In this document: positions 8,621 through 18,600 of the stretch, in pieces
How the letters are laid out: each line of letters starts with the position of its first letter
How positions within the stretch are numbered: position 1 is the first letter of the stretch
NCBI RefSeq assembly: GCF_046524175.1
Contig: NZ_JBEFZF010000002.1
Coordinates: 248,001 to 312,000, forward strand
Length of the DNA: 64,000 nucleotides
Source: Spongiivirga sp046524175
GTDB taxonomy: Bacteria > Bacteroidota > Bacteroidia > Flavobacteriales > Flavobacteriaceae
Direction of reading: 5' to 3'
The notes under the pieces: model-generated
What the model was told of the DNA's origin: nothing
Database searches by the model: none
What the model saw: the letters and a program-made list of their open reading frames with translations, nothing else
Made by a program: the position numbers and the translations under genes

Positions 8621-9295
8621 TTATTTCCCCTTACCTGCAACAACAATAACCAATTCTCCTTTTGGAGGATACTGCTCAAAATGAGAAAGCACTTTTTTTA
8701 ATGTTCCACGAACGTTTTCTTCGTGTAATTTGCTTAACTCTCGAGATATACAGACCTGTCTGTTTTCTGAAAAGTATTCAATGAAATTTCCCAGTGTTTT
8801 GAGTAGTTTGTGTGGTGATTCGTAGAAAACCATAGTGCGAGTTTCTTCGGCAAGCAACTGCAATCTCGTTTGACGCCCTTTTTTTACAGGAAGGAAACCT
8901 TCAAAGACAAATTTGTCATTTGGTAATCCGCTATTCACCAATGCTGGCACAAAAGCGGTAGCTCCTGGTAGGCATTCCACTTCGATACCATTTTCAATAC
9001 AAGCCCGAGTCAATAAAAAACCGGGATCTGAAATTGCAGGAGTACCAGCATCACTAATTAATGCCACTTGTTGGCCACTTTTAATTCGTTGTACAATGGC
9101 ATCAACGGTTTTATGCTCATTATGCATATGATGTGATTGCATATGCGTATTAATCTCAAAATGTTTTAAAAGCTTACCGCTTGTTCTGGTGTCCTCCGCA
9201 AGTATCAAATCAACGTCCTTTAGCACTTCAACAGCACGAAAGGTCATATCTTTTAAATTTCCAATAGGTGTAGGAACAATGTATAGTTTAGACAT
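8621..9295 (-). CDS. rsmI: 16S rRNA (cytidine(1402)-2'-O)-methyltransferase
   Basis: RsmI methylates the 2'-O of C1402 in the ribosomal decoding centre, using S-adenosylmethionine. The N-terminus MSKLYIVPTPIGNLKDMTFR and the motifs LILAEDTRTSGKLLKHF, LISDAGTPAISDPG and CLPGATAFVPALVNSGLP are all diagnostic of the tetrapyrrole-methylase fold in this family. At 224 residues it is shorter than the E. coli protein (286), which is typical for Bacteroidota. The start codon region overlaps the end of the DoxX gene by 8 nt, indicating translational coupling. Confidence 0.95.
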   Translation of the reverse strand: MSKLYIVPTPIGNLKDMTFRAVEVLKDVDLILAEDTRTSGKLLKHFEINTHMQSHHMHNEHKTVDAIVQRIKSGQQVALISDAGTPAISDPGFLLTRACIENGIEVECLPGATAFVPALVNSGLPNDKFVFEGFLPVKKGRQTRLQLLAEETRTMVFYESPHKLLKTLGNFIEYFSENRQVCISRELSKLHEENVRGTLKKVLSHFEQYPPKGELVIVVAGKGK

Positions 9296-9659
9296 CGTTT
9301 AACGGATATGGGCGCACTTGGTTTCCTAAGAAAAAAGAAACGAAAACAAGTACTATTCCAACAATTGCAGGCAAAACGTCCTCCTGATGCACGTAGTGTA
9401 AAGCCGCTGCCAACACTAAATCAAAAAAGAAACCAGCATAAGCCCAGTCTGTAAGCCACCGGACTTTTCTTATCAATAACATTATAATCCCTAATACCTT
9501 AGCAACGGCAAGCGGAATAACTATATAACTAGGATACCCATGTGATTCGAAATAACTTTGAATCATTTCGGTATTCATAAAATACATGCTTGCCGAATAG
9601 GCCATGAGTGCACAAATTAAAATAGTAGACACCCAATAAATTATGGTTCTGGTTTTCAT
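9288..9659 (-). CDS. DoxX-family membrane protein
   Basis: A 123-residue protein with four transmembrane helices and the DoxX-like core: a first helix ending in SASMYFMN, then VIPLAVAKVLGIIMLL and WLTDWAYAGFFFDLVLAAALHY. DoxX-like proteins are small quinone-associated or oxidative-stress membrane proteins whose exact function is mostly unproven. It lies directly upstream of rsmI with an 8-nt overlap. The next upstream gene (9682) is 22 nt away on the same strand. Confidence 0.8.
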   Translation of the reverse strand: MKTRTIIYWVSTILICALMAYSASMYFMNTEMIQSYFESHGYPSYIVIPLAVAKVLGIIMLLIRKVRWLTDWAYAGFFFDLVLAAALHYVHQEDVLPAIVGIVLVFVSFFLGNQVRPYPLNDV

Positions 9660-9681
9660 TTAGTTGCAGTTGGATTGAATT

Positions 9682-10353
9682 TTAAGCGAATCGACTTTCG
9701 ACAATTTCCATAAAACGGTCGGCATAATCTTCTTTTCCTAACCAATAGTTGTATTTAGGTTTTAAGGTAATCTTAATGTATGACTCAGCATCTGCAAAGG
9801 AATCTTTTGAGTTAATCATTGCAACTGCTTCATCATACGCTTCATTTTTACCGTCAAACAAATGTTTTATAAACGCGATTTTATCATTTAACCCAATATT
9901 CATTTCCTTTTTAAACCGATCGTTGATCGATTGCACTTTTTTTTCTGTAGCGATGTCATTTGCGGTAGGAGTAACATCGGTCATATCGCTTTTTTCAAAA
10001 ACAGGCGGAGGTACGATGTCCTTTAAAATATCATCTAGTGTCTCTTCTCTAGGCATTTCGGTAACCATACCTTTAATGGTATCCATTAAATTGTGGTTTC
10101 TAATATCTTCTTGATTTGGATTTTCTTCTGGCACCTCCATTTTTTCGCCTAAGCGACCAAACGCCTCTTTTTTACTTACTTTGGTGAGATCAAGTTCATC
10201 TTCAGAGAAGTTAGTTTCCAGAAATCGCATTACGGTTAACTTTTCATAAATACGTTTCGCTTCTTTTTGTAATATGATGATATCTGATTCATCCTTCATT
10301 TTTAAAATTCGCACTGCAAGATCATTCAACTCTTTTTCCAACTTCCGCTTCAT
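9682..10353 (-). CDS. Conserved Bacteroidota hypothetical protein, helical
   Basis: A 223-residue soluble protein from the ATG at 10353; a GTG directly before it adds one residue. The N-terminal ~70 residues form a charged helical stretch. A proline-rich linker follows (DDILKDIVPPPVFEKSDMT). The C-terminal ~90 residues contain RFKKEMNIGLNDKIAFIKHL and end in YNYWLGKEDYADRFMEIVES. That C-terminal domain looks conserved in Flavobacteria, but I know of no assigned function. It is divergent from tdk across an 83-nt gap. Confidence 0.7.
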   Translation of the reverse strand: MKRKLEKELNDLAVRILKMKDESDIIILQKEAKRIYEKLTVMRFLETNFSEDELDLTKVSKKEAFGRLGEKMEVPEENPNQEDIRNHNLMDTIKGMVTEMPREETLDDILKDIVPPPVFEKSDMTDVTPTANDIATEKKVQSINDRFKKEMNIGLNDKIAFIKHLFDGKNEAYDEAVAMINSKDSFADAESYIKITLKPKYNYWLGKEDYADRFMEIVESRFA

Positions 10354-10436
10354 CACTTTTGTATTTAAATTATGTATGTTTGTGTCACTTATAAGTAAAC
10401 GTAACTTCTGTACGTTTTCGTCTAGAAAATTACAAA

Positions 10437-11084
10437 ATGTTTCTCGAAAACACGGTAAATCATAAAGAGCAATTTGGCTGGATCGAAGTGATCTGCGGCT
10501 CGATGTTTTCTGGGAAAACGGAAGAATTGATTAGAAGATTGAAAAGAGCGCAATTTGCAAGGCAAAAAGTGGAAATTTTTAAGCCGGCAATTGACATTCG
10601 TTATGATGACGAAAAAGTAGTTTCGCATGATGACAATGAGATACGCTCTACACCGGTTCCGGCAGCAGCTAATATTCGTTTGTTAGCGGATAACTGTGAT
10701 GTCGTGGGTATTGATGAAGCTCAGTTTTTTGATGATGAAATTGTTTCGGTATGTAATGACCTTGCTAACAAAGGGATTCGCGTGATAGTTGCAGGATTAG
10801 ATATGGATTTTAAAGGAAACCCATTTGGGCCCATGCCAAACCTAATGGCTACTGCTGAATATGTGACCAAAGTACACGCAGTTTGCACGCGCACGGGAAA
10901 CCTTGCTCAATATAGTTTTAGAAAAGCCGAAAATGACAAGTTGGTAATGCTTGGTGAAACAGAAGAATATGAACCCTTGAGTCGTGCAGCCTACTACAAA
11001 GCAATGCTTCGTCAAAAAGTGAGAAATATGGAGGTTAAAGATGCTGAAGAACTAGATGCTAAAGGTAAAAAGTCTGCTGACTAA
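10437..11084 (+). CDS. tdk: Thymidine kinase (type II)
   Basis: This enzyme phosphorylates thymidine to dTMP in nucleotide salvage. P-loop: GSMFSGKTEELIRR (residues 22-35). The catalytic-base region GIDEAQFFDDEI and the lasso region HAVCTRTGNLAQYSFRK are present. In most type II enzymes four cysteines hold a structural zinc; here the first pair reads CTRTG (only one Cys) and the second CxxC pair near the C-terminus is missing (LSRAAYYK). This suggests a zinc-free lasso. At 215 residues the length is normal. The stop codon overlaps the alr start by one base (TAATG). Confidence 0.95.
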   Translation: MFLENTVNHKEQFGWIEVICGSMFSGKTEELIRRLKRAQFARQKVEIFKPAIDIRYDDEKVVSHDDNEIRSTPVPAAANIRLLADNCDVVGIDEAQFFDDEIVSVCNDLANKGIRVIVAGLDMDFKGNPFGPMPNLMATAEYVTKVHAVCTRTGNLAQYSFRKAENDKLVMLGETEEYEPLSRAAYYKAMLRQKVRNMEVKDAEELDAKGKKSAD

Positions 11085-12187
11085 TGGCTGCACAAGAAAC
11101 GGTATTACAAATAGACCTTAATGCGTTGGCGCATAATTACAATTATCTTAGATCGCTTTTAAAAACCGAAACCAAATTACTTGCAGTGGTAAAAGCATTT
11201 GGTTATGGGAGTGATTCTGTTGAAATTGCTAAATTCTTGGAAACTTTAGGGGTAGATTATTTTGCGGTAGCGTATACAAATGAGGGCGTTGCACTGCGCA
11301 ATGCTGGGATTGAAACGCCCATTTTAGTACTTCACCCACAAGCTGTTAACTTCAAAACAATTATCGATCGCTGTCTTGAGCCCAGCTTATATTCTGCTCG
11401 AATTTTAAATAGATTTATTGACGCAGCTGCCCAACAAAATCAAAAAAATTATCCGGTTCATATCAAATTTAACACGGGATTAAATCGACTTGGATTTTGG
11501 GAAAATGATGTCGATTATATTATTGATAGGTTAAAAAAAGCTCCTGAGCTACAAGTAAAATCGGTTTTTTCGCATTTGGCAGCTTCCGAAGATGAAAATG
11601 AGCAGGAATTTACATTGGGTCAGATCACTTCTTTTAAGAAAATTGCTAACGAAATTGCTGAAAAACTGGGGTATCAACCAATGATGCACCAATTAAACTC
11701 TTCGGGATTATTAAATTATCCCGATGCACAGTTCGATATGGTTCGTTGCGGAATCGCTCTTTATGGTTATGGTAATGACCCAAAATATACCGGCAAATTA
11801 AAACCGGTTGCCAGTTTAAGATCGGTAATTTCTCAAATTCATATGATTGAACCAGGTGAAACTGTCGGCTATAATCGTGCCTATGTTTCAAAAGGATACG
11901 AAAAAACTGCTACAATTCCTATTGGTCATGCTGATGGTATTAGTCGAAGCTTTGGTAATGAAAGAGGGTTTGTAATGATCAACAAGAAAAAAGCTCCAAT
12001 AATTGGTAATGTATGCATGGATATGATTATGGTTAATATTACCAATATTGATTGTCGGGAAGGTGATGAAGTGGTACTATTTGACGAGAATTATACAGCA
12101 GAAGATATGGCACCATTAGCAAACACCATTTCTTATGAATTGCTAACAGCGGTATCTCAACGAGTAAAACGAACGTTTCTTCGATAA
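11084..12187 (+). CDS. alr: Alanine racemase
   Basis: A PLP-dependent enzyme that converts L-alanine to D-alanine for peptidoglycan. The cofactor lysine is K37 in LLAVVKAFGYGSDS (most homologues read KANAYGHG, so this loop is slightly divergent). The catalytic tyrosine lies in GETVGYNRAYVSKG. The substrate-site region GNVCMDMIMVN is intact. At 367 residues the length is normal. It is translationally coupled to tdk and cytoplasmic. The mscL gene follows after 90 nt with its own likely promoter. Confidence 0.95.
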   Translation: MAAQETVLQIDLNALAHNYNYLRSLLKTETKLLAVVKAFGYGSDSVEIAKFLETLGVDYFAVAYTNEGVALRNAGIETPILVLHPQAVNFKTIIDRCLEPSLYSARILNRFIDAAAQQNQKNYPVHIKFNTGLNRLGFWENDVDYIIDRLKKAPELQVKSVFSHLAASEDENEQEFTLGQITSFKKIANEIAEKLGYQPMMHQLNSSGLLNYPDAQFDMVRCGIALYGYGNDPKYTGKLKPVASLRSVISQIHMIEPGETVGYNRAYVSKGYEKTATIPIGHADGISRSFGNERGFVMINKKKAPIIGNVCMDMIMVNITNIDCREGDEVVLFDENYTAEDMAPLANTISYELLTAVSQRVKRTFLR

Positions 12188-12211
12188 AGACGGATACATT
12201 TTAGCAAAAAT

Positions 12212-12244
12212 TTTGTTAAAGGATTGGATTTTTGACTACATTTA
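12212..12244 (+). promoter_or_regulatory. Bacteroidota-type promoter for mscL
   Basis: TTTG at 12212-12215, a 21-nt spacer and TACATTTA at 12237-12244 fit the TTTG / TAnnTTTG pattern with one mismatch in the -7 element. The implied start site lies about 28 nt before the mscL ATG. Confidence 0.4.
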
Positions 12245-12277
12245 AAGTCATATAAACCAATTAACAATAATATTATT

Positions 12278-12679
12278 ATGGGATTTTTTAGTGAGTTTAA
12301 AGATTTCGCCATGAAAGGAAATCTGGTAGATATTGCCGTAGGTTTCGTAATGGGTGCTGCTTTTAACAAGTTAGTAGCTTCGTTTACCGGAGGAATCGTT
12401 TCACCATTAATCGGATTATTATTTGATTCTGATTTTAAAGATTTGCGTATGAAACTCAAAGACGGAACGGCCAATGAAGCCGGAGAAATGGTCGGCGAAG
12501 TTTGGCTTGAGTATGGAACCTTCCTAACAAACGTGATCGACTTTATAATCGTAGCATTTGTAATGTTCTTAATTGTAAAGGGCGTTAATAAAATGAAAAA
12601 GCCGGAACCACCCGCTGCACCAGCAGGTCCTTCAGATAATGATCTTTTAAAAGAAATTTTAGAAGCATTGAAGAAATAG
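12278..12679 (+). CDS. mscL: Large-conductance mechanosensitive channel
   Basis: MscL opens a wide pore in the inner membrane when tension rises and so releases solutes during osmotic downshock. The 133-residue protein has the N-terminal amphipathic helix (GFFSEFKDFAMKGNLVDIA), first membrane helix (VGFVMGAAFNKLVASF), periplasmic loop, second helix (FLTNVIDFIIVAFVMFLIVK) and C-terminal bundle (NDLLKEILEALKK). All hallmarks are present. It is followed by a strong terminator. Confidence 0.97.
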   Translation: MGFFSEFKDFAMKGNLVDIAVGFVMGAAFNKLVASFTGGIVSPLIGLLFDSDFKDLRMKLKDGTANEAGEMVGEVWLEYGTFLTNVIDFIIVAFVMFLIVKGVNKMKKPEPPAAPAGPSDNDLLKEILEALKK

Positions 12680-12732
12680 AAGATGTAAAAGACACGCAGC
12701 CGCTACGCTGCATATGCTAATATGTCTAATTT

Positions 12733-12761
12733 AACCGCTCCTTTGTTGGGGCGGTTTTTTT
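12733..12761 (+). terminator. Rho-independent terminator after mscL
   Basis: AACCGCTCC at 12733-12741 pairs with GGGGCGGTT at 12748-12756 across a 6-nt loop, and a T run follows. It starts 54 nt after the mscL stop and separates it from the convergent pbpC. Confidence 0.85.
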
Positions 12762-12809
12762 GTTTTAAATACTAGCCTTTGAAAACTCTAAAAGTATGAT
12801 TGATGATAA

Positions 12810-15164
12810 TCACTCCCCAATCTCAATTCGTCTTTTTGCCTCATTTCCAAATTCATCAACCACGGTGATGATGTGCTTCCCAGTTTTTGGTTGTAAGGCA
12901 AAATCATGAATGTTTTTGGTGCTTCCTACGAACATGTCATCAACATACCAAAAAACAGTCGTTTCACTTTGTGAATGTGCCAATTTAAATATCAACTCGT
13001 TGGTAGTCCCATCAAAATCTTTAGGCAAAAATATCTTGCTATTTTCCTTTGGGTAAATAAAGTCCATAGTCAATGAATTTTCACCTAAACAATCAGGACG
13101 AAAATTGGGAAGGCTTTTGTAGTATGGGTCTTTTTTCTGATAGTAATACTCCATTAAGGGTGGCAATACAAACCACGATTTGTTGACAATATTGGTCAGG
13201 GGTTCGCAGGATGAATTGATTTGAAACTGCTCATTTTTATCTAAGTGTACCCAAATATGATAGGGGCAAGGTTTTGTTTTAAGTCCGCTTACTTGTACAA
13301 AACTTTGTATAGTTTCTTCGCAAAATTCTCCAGCACGATAACCGCTTTTTGCACAAACAGCCACCTCTCTCATTTCATCATAGGGTTTTTCAAACCATTT
13401 GCTACGGGGTAATAAATCAAAAACATCAAAAAGTATGGGTGCAGCAGCCTCGACACCAACCAATCCAGGTCGCCCTTCTCCATCAGCATTACCTATCCAA
13501 ACACCAACCACATAGTCTTTTGTCGTACCAATGGCCCATGCATCCCGAAAACCATAACTAGTTCCCGTTTTCCAGGCAATTTGCTTGCTAGCATCGAAAA
13601 ACTCCCAATTTTCTTCGCCCTCGGGTCGGTTAACCTCTTTCATCGATTCATAAGTGAGGTAAATAGAACCAGCATCAAAAACAGTTTTTTCTCTACTTAC
13701 AGTGCCGAAATTTACTTCTTTATTCGCGTAAAAAGTAGGTTCGCAAAACTCATTAGTATAGTAGGTGCTTGAGTTTTTATTAAAGTGATTTAAAGTGGAT
13801 GAAAAGGCAGCATAGGTTTTGGTTAAATCCCATAAATTACTCTCTGCACCACCAAGAATGAGTGACAAACCGTAATGGTTTGCATTGTATTTTAAGTCTT
13901 TTAAATTAAGCTGTTTTAGTTGATGGTAGAAGCGATCGAGGCCATATTGTTGTAACATTCGCACCGATGGAACATTAAGCGAACGCGATAAAGCCTTACT
14001 TGCTGAAACTGCACCATCAAATTGTTTATTGAAGTTTTCGGGATTGTAGCCAGCAATTTGAGTGGGGACATCGGCAACCAAGGTATTGGGTAAAATGTCT
14101 CCAGCATCGAGCACCGAAGCGAACAAAAAAGGTTTCATAATACTACCTGTACTCCTGGGTTTGTCTATAACATCTACGTGTTTTTGATGTGCATTATCGG
14201 TAGGTGAGTTGCCTATATAAGCCAGTACTTTTCTTGTTTTCACGTCAAGCACTAATACCGCTATGTTATAAATCTCATTTTGTTTTAAACTGAAATGATG
14301 GTTGCTAACTAGCTCATTGGTTTGAAGCTGTAATCTTGTTTTAATTGATGTGCGAATGCGTTCCCCTCGGTGTTTAGCGGCTATTTTTTGAAGTAAATGA
14401 GGTGCTAATTGCTGTATAGGATATGGTTTTTGAGGAAGGGCTTCAGCAATTGAGAGCTCATAGGTTAGGCTGTCGATAATTTCTTTTTCTAGTAGCTTTT
14501 TTAAAAGCCGATTTCTCTTTTTAAGTAGTTTATCTTGATTTCTACCTGGAAAAATGAGCCCCGGAGCATTGGGTAAAACTGCAAGTGTAGCACTTTCGGC
14601 CCAGGACAAATCTTCAGCGTTTCTGCCAAAGTATCGCCATGCAGCGGCATCTAAACCTACGACGTTACCTCCAAAAGGTGCATGTGAAGCATATAGGGAT
14701 AAAATCTTGTCTTTACTATGCCTTAATTCGAGACGAGTGGCAAGAATTAATTCAACCAGTTTTTCACCATACGTACGTTTTTTTCCTTTTCTAGCTAACC
14801 GAATTGTTTGTTGAGTAAGTGTACTTCCGCCGCGTTTAATACTACCTGATTTGATGTTCTGACTTAGGGCTTTTGCAATTGAAATGGGATTGAATCCCGG
14901 GTGCTTATAAAAATATTCATCCTCAAAATGAATAATACAGTGCTTAAATTTATCAGGGACACTATCATTCGACGGAAATCGCCATTGTCCGTCATCGGCT
15001 ATTAAAGCGCCTAGTAACTCACCATTTTCGCTATCGATTACTGTTGCTGTAGAATCTTTAAAAAGAGGTCTGGGTAAACAAAATGCGTAAGCAATCAAGC
15101 CAACCAAAAATATGATCGATTTGATTTTGTTTTTAATAATGTAGCCTCTTACTTTTTTAAGCAT
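12810..15164 (-). CDS. pbpC: Penicillin-binding protein 1C (glycosyltransferase/transpeptidase-like)
   Basis: A 784-residue inner-membrane protein with one N-terminal helix (about residues 15-30). Its GT51 transglycosylase domain has HFEDEYFYKHPG (catalytic E81) and GGSTLTQQTIR. Its transpeptidase-type domain has S341-I-M-K344 and the KTG box (WKTGTSYGFRDAW). The last ~90 residues form the PBP1C C-terminal domain (FDGTTNELIFKLAHSQSETTVFWYVDD). PBP1C makes glycan strands; peptide cross-linking is unproven in most species. The macroglobulin gene at 15607 is upstream on the same strand, the classic pairing thought to protect and repair the wall after breach. Confidence 0.95.
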   Translation of the reverse strand: MLKKVRGYIIKNKIKSIIFLVGLIAYAFCLPRPLFKDSTATVIDSENGELLGALIADDGQWRFPSNDSVPDKFKHCIIHFEDEYFYKHPGFNPISIAKALSQNIKSGSIKRGGSTLTQQTIRLARKGKKRTYGEKLVELILATRLELRHSKDKILSLYASHAPFGGNVVGLDAAAWRYFGRNAEDLSWAESATLAVLPNAPGLIFPGRNQDKLLKKRNRLLKKLLEKEIIDSLTYELSIAEALPQKPYPIQQLAPHLLQKIAAKHRGERIRTSIKTRLQLQTNELVSNHHFSLKQNEIYNIAVLVLDVKTRKVLAYIGNSPTDNAHQKHVDVIDKPRSTGSIMKPFLFASVLDAGDILPNTLVADVPTQIAGYNPENFNKQFDGAVSASKALSRSLNVPSVRMLQQYGLDRFYHQLKQLNLKDLKYNANHYGLSLILGGAESNLWDLTKTYAAFSSTLNHFNKNSSTYYTNEFCEPTFYANKEVNFGTVSREKTVFDAGSIYLTYESMKEVNRPEGEENWEFFDASKQIAWKTGTSYGFRDAWAIGTTKDYVVGVWIGNADGEGRPGLVGVEAAAPILFDVFDLLPRSKWFEKPYDEMREVAVCAKSGYRAGEFCEETIQSFVQVSGLKTKPCPYHIWVHLDKNEQFQINSSCEPLTNIVNKSWFVLPPLMEYYYQKKDPYYKSLPNFRPDCLGENSLTMDFIYPKENSKIFLPKDFDGTTNELIFKLAHSQSETTVFWYVDDMFVGSTKNIHDFALQPKTGKHIITVVDEFGNEAKRRIEIGE

Positions 15165-15241
15165 ATTTTATTAATACTTCATTTTGAAGTCAATTAATGA
15201 TGTTGTAATTTTATAATTGACAAAATTTAATACTTCAAATT

Positions 15242-15526
15242 ATGAAATATGCAATTTTATCAGTTTCGCTTTTAATAGGATTTAGCCTATCTGCTCAGGA
15301 TAAAAAACTTACTGGTCCGGCTTATAAAAATGCCCATCCAGCAGTAAAATACGATTCTAAAAACGAGCTTGTTATTGCTGAAAAACCAACGCAATTAACA
15401 GGACCTGCTTTTAAGAATCAAAAGCCTTGGCAGAAAAAGAACGATGCTACCAAAAAAGTGGTGTTCTTTAAAAGGAAACAGCTTCAAGGACCGAAGGCTA
15501 AAAATGCAAAGCCTTGGGATAACTAA
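15242..15526 (+). CDS. Small secreted protein with three G-P-x-x-K-N-x-x-P repeats
   Basis: A 94-residue protein that I do not recognise. Residues 1-19 are a signal peptide ending in SLSAQ. The mature, very basic part has three copies of one unit: LTGPAYKNAHPA (about 24-35), LTGPAFKNQKPW (about 52-63) and LQGPKAKNAKPW (about 82-93), separated by lysine-rich spacers. There are no cysteines and no second hydrophobic segment, so it should be free in the periplasm or outside the cell. It is encoded against the pbpC/macroglobulin strand, between the two. The charge and repeats suggest binding to a polyanion or partner protein; that is inference only. Confidence 0.75.
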   Translation: MKYAILSVSLLIGFSLSAQDKKLTGPAYKNAHPAVKYDSKNELVIAEKPTQLTGPAFKNQKPWQKKNDATKKVVFFKRKQLQGPKAKNAKPWDN

Positions 15527-15531
15527 TTGAA

Positions 15532-15600
15532 ATGTCTGTTTGAGCGCTGTCGAAACCTACTCGTCGTCATATTAGTTCTCGACAGTGCTCAAACAGACAT
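15532..15600. repeat. Long imperfect hairpin (22-bp arms), bidirectional terminator or REP-like element
   Basis: The left arm (15532-15553, ATGTCTGTTTGAG...) pairs with the right arm (15579-15600) over 22 positions with a single G-U pair; the loop is 25 nt. It lies between the convergent ends of the repeat-protein gene and the macroglobulin gene. The arm core TTTGAGCGCTGTCGA resembles CTGAGTGAAGTCGAAG at 57684, so it probably belongs to a dispersed palindromic family. Confidence 0.75.
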
Positions 15601-15606
15601 AGTTGT

Positions 15607-18600
15607 TTACTTCTCAATCTCCACCCATTGTCCTTTATTTCTTACTAAATAATCATTGTCATACATTGCCTCTGCTTGTGTACCAGGTAAATAGTATTTA
15701 CCTAAATAAGCTGCATTCAGAAGCACACTGAATTTTTTATTTGAGCCGGTCGATCCACTTCTACTTAAATCAAAATAGAAATTAACACGATCATCACGAA
15801 TATCCGTATATCGTGCTTGATTAGCTGTGTTATTGCCATATGCAGTGAACCGTGTATTAACAATCTCCCATCCTGAAGGGAAAATTTGTGTGAGTGCAAT
15901 ATCTTTTACAGCCTCTCTTTTTAAGTTAGAAACAGAAATGTTTGCTACAATATCGGTACCTTGAGTTAATTTGCTAACATCGATTGCGTTCCCTTTGGCA
16001 TCAGTATAACTTACAGAAAGACTCAGCCCTCGTTGCTCTATAGTTTCTTCTCCTAGTGGGAGTTTACCAGCGGTAACGACTCTCACATATACGACATTAC
16101 TTTTATTATTAGTGATGTTTAAACTATTAGATCCTTGTTTTACTCGTAGCTCACGTTGCGCAATGGCTTTTTTAGTGTCAATAGCTTGATTGGGCTGATC
16201 ATTAAAAGCGTATTTTAAGTTTAAAGCCTTTCCGCCATTTTTCTCGACCATTTTAGCCATAGCTAGTAAACTGTATGCCGTTGTTTGCGTACTCATCCAA
16301 CGATCAGATGATAGTTGTTTCGCAAGATATTCAGCAACTTCTCTTGCTTTGCTACTACCGGTAATTACCATAGTTTCTAATGCCATTGCTCTATTTCTAT
16401 CAACTGATCCGTAAGTGTAATAATCCCCATTTACCGCTTTAAAATCGATATTAGATCGCGCCATTAGCTTATCTGCCGCTTCTTTTTGACCCGCCAGGGC
16501 GTAGGCTGCTGCAAGTCGCCACTTTGCATCGTTAGAGATCTCACTAAACTCACGTAATCGATTCATCGAAGACAAGTCAGGATTGCCCGATAGTGCCAGC
16601 GTATACAGACGATAAGCTTGGGCAACATCCGATCTGTAATACTTGTAACTAGGTCTCCAATCGCGAGCGGCCTGCTTTTGATATCTTATCCAATTGCTCA
16701 TAAAAGTCAGCGGAAGAGTATAACTTTTCTTCTCGGCCTCAATCATAAAATGACCAGCATAACTAGTACCCCAATCATTGGCTGTGTTTTCACCAATCCA
16801 ATAACTCATGCCGCCATTGGGTTGTTGAAAATGTGATAAACGTTTGATGCCGTTCTTGACATTTTTCTCTATTTCCTGTTTTTTCTTATAATCCATATCG
16901 AATATATCAGCTAAATATAACTGAGGGAATACACTACTTGTGGTTTGCTCGACACATCCGTGAGGGTACCTTATAAGATATTCCATTCTTCGGGTAAAAT
17001 CCATTGGAGGCAGTGTAGAAAATTCAACCTGGGCAGCATTAGTACCCACTACCCCAAAGGTCTCAAATGGAATTGTTTGAGTAGTATTCGCTTCTAAAAC
17101 GACATCATTGAATTTAGTAGTTATCGGATTCGGATTCACCACATCGATCTCAACTTCATAGGTTGATTTTTCTCCATTACCGGTAGCAATTACCTGTACT
17201 TTATTAATGCCCTTTGCTTTACTAACATCCAGCTCGAAAAACGCCATTTTCTCATCAGGTTTTGCAAAAGACAGAGACTTGGTTTTTTCTCCAACAACGC
17301 TTATTCCGTCACTTAATTTTAAACTAAGACTGACGTTTTTCACTTTGTTATCCATGGCAAAAACACTAACCGGAAGACTAACTTTCTCACCAGGGCTTAA
17401 CTTTCTGGGCAAGGTAGCCAAGACCATTAATGATTTTTTCACTGGGGTTGTTTTTTCCGCATTACCGTAGGCGGCATTGGTAATATCTCCCGCAACGACC
17501 ATAGTACGGACCGAACCTACATAGTTAGGCATCGTTATTTTATGGCTTTTAGTTTCGCCTTTCTTCAAGCTAAATGGGCCTAGGTATTTCACTACAGGCT
17601 TAAATCGGTTTGCTTTTTTCTTTTTCCCACCACCAGCTTCGCCATCACCACCAATACTAAACACCTGTTCTATACTACCACCATATGCGCCCATAACATA
17701 GTCATAAATATCCCATGTTTTAACCCCAAGCGCTTCTCTTGCGTAAAATTCATTCCATGCATTAGGGGTTTTAAAACGGGTGAGGTCGAGTAGTCCATCA
17801 TCCACTACTGCTACGGTGTAGGTCATTGCTTTATTGTTTTTCTCATGTACCTTAACCGTAAATTCTTTTTCGGGTTGAAGCTCATCAGGCATCGAAATTT
17901 GAGGGTCTAGCCTAGTATTTGCATCTTCAACCATGATTGGAATCACTCCGTATAAGCGTAATGGCAGGTCATTTTCAGTAACTGCATGTGGTTGTAATAA
18001 CGAGATATTAATAAAGACATTAGGAGCCATTTCTTTAGTTATTTGAACACTCGCTTTAGTCTCACCTTTTTTGGTTTTAATCCAAGTAGTTTGAAGCACT
18101 TCTGTACCATTCTCAACACTTACCAAAGCGCGGCCTTCTGATCCTGAAGGGAAGGTTACAGTAGCAGTTTCACCTACATTATATTTTTCTTTATCGGTAG
18201 AGAATACAAGCATACTTGCTGCTTCGCTATCAGCAGACCAGTCACTTCGCCACCAATTTTTATAGAAATAAGCTGTACGGCCAGTAGCGTGACCACTTTT
18301 CGGATCGTACACACGAATTAAATAACGCCCACGATCATTATCAGGAACATTGATTGTAACACTAGCTTCTCCTTTGCTATTGGTGTTTACTTTTTTGGTG
18401 ATAAACGGGCGGTGGTAATTGTTTGAAGCATAAGAAGCTAGATTATCATATGAAGAACTCCACCACCAACGCCATTTCACTTGATATACTCGTACCTCTA
18501 AGTTCTTTCGCCGAACAGGCTTTCCATTTTCATCAACAGTAACAATATCAAAAGTGGTATTTTCATCGGTATAGTACGATCCGTACGCTCTACTTTTAGG

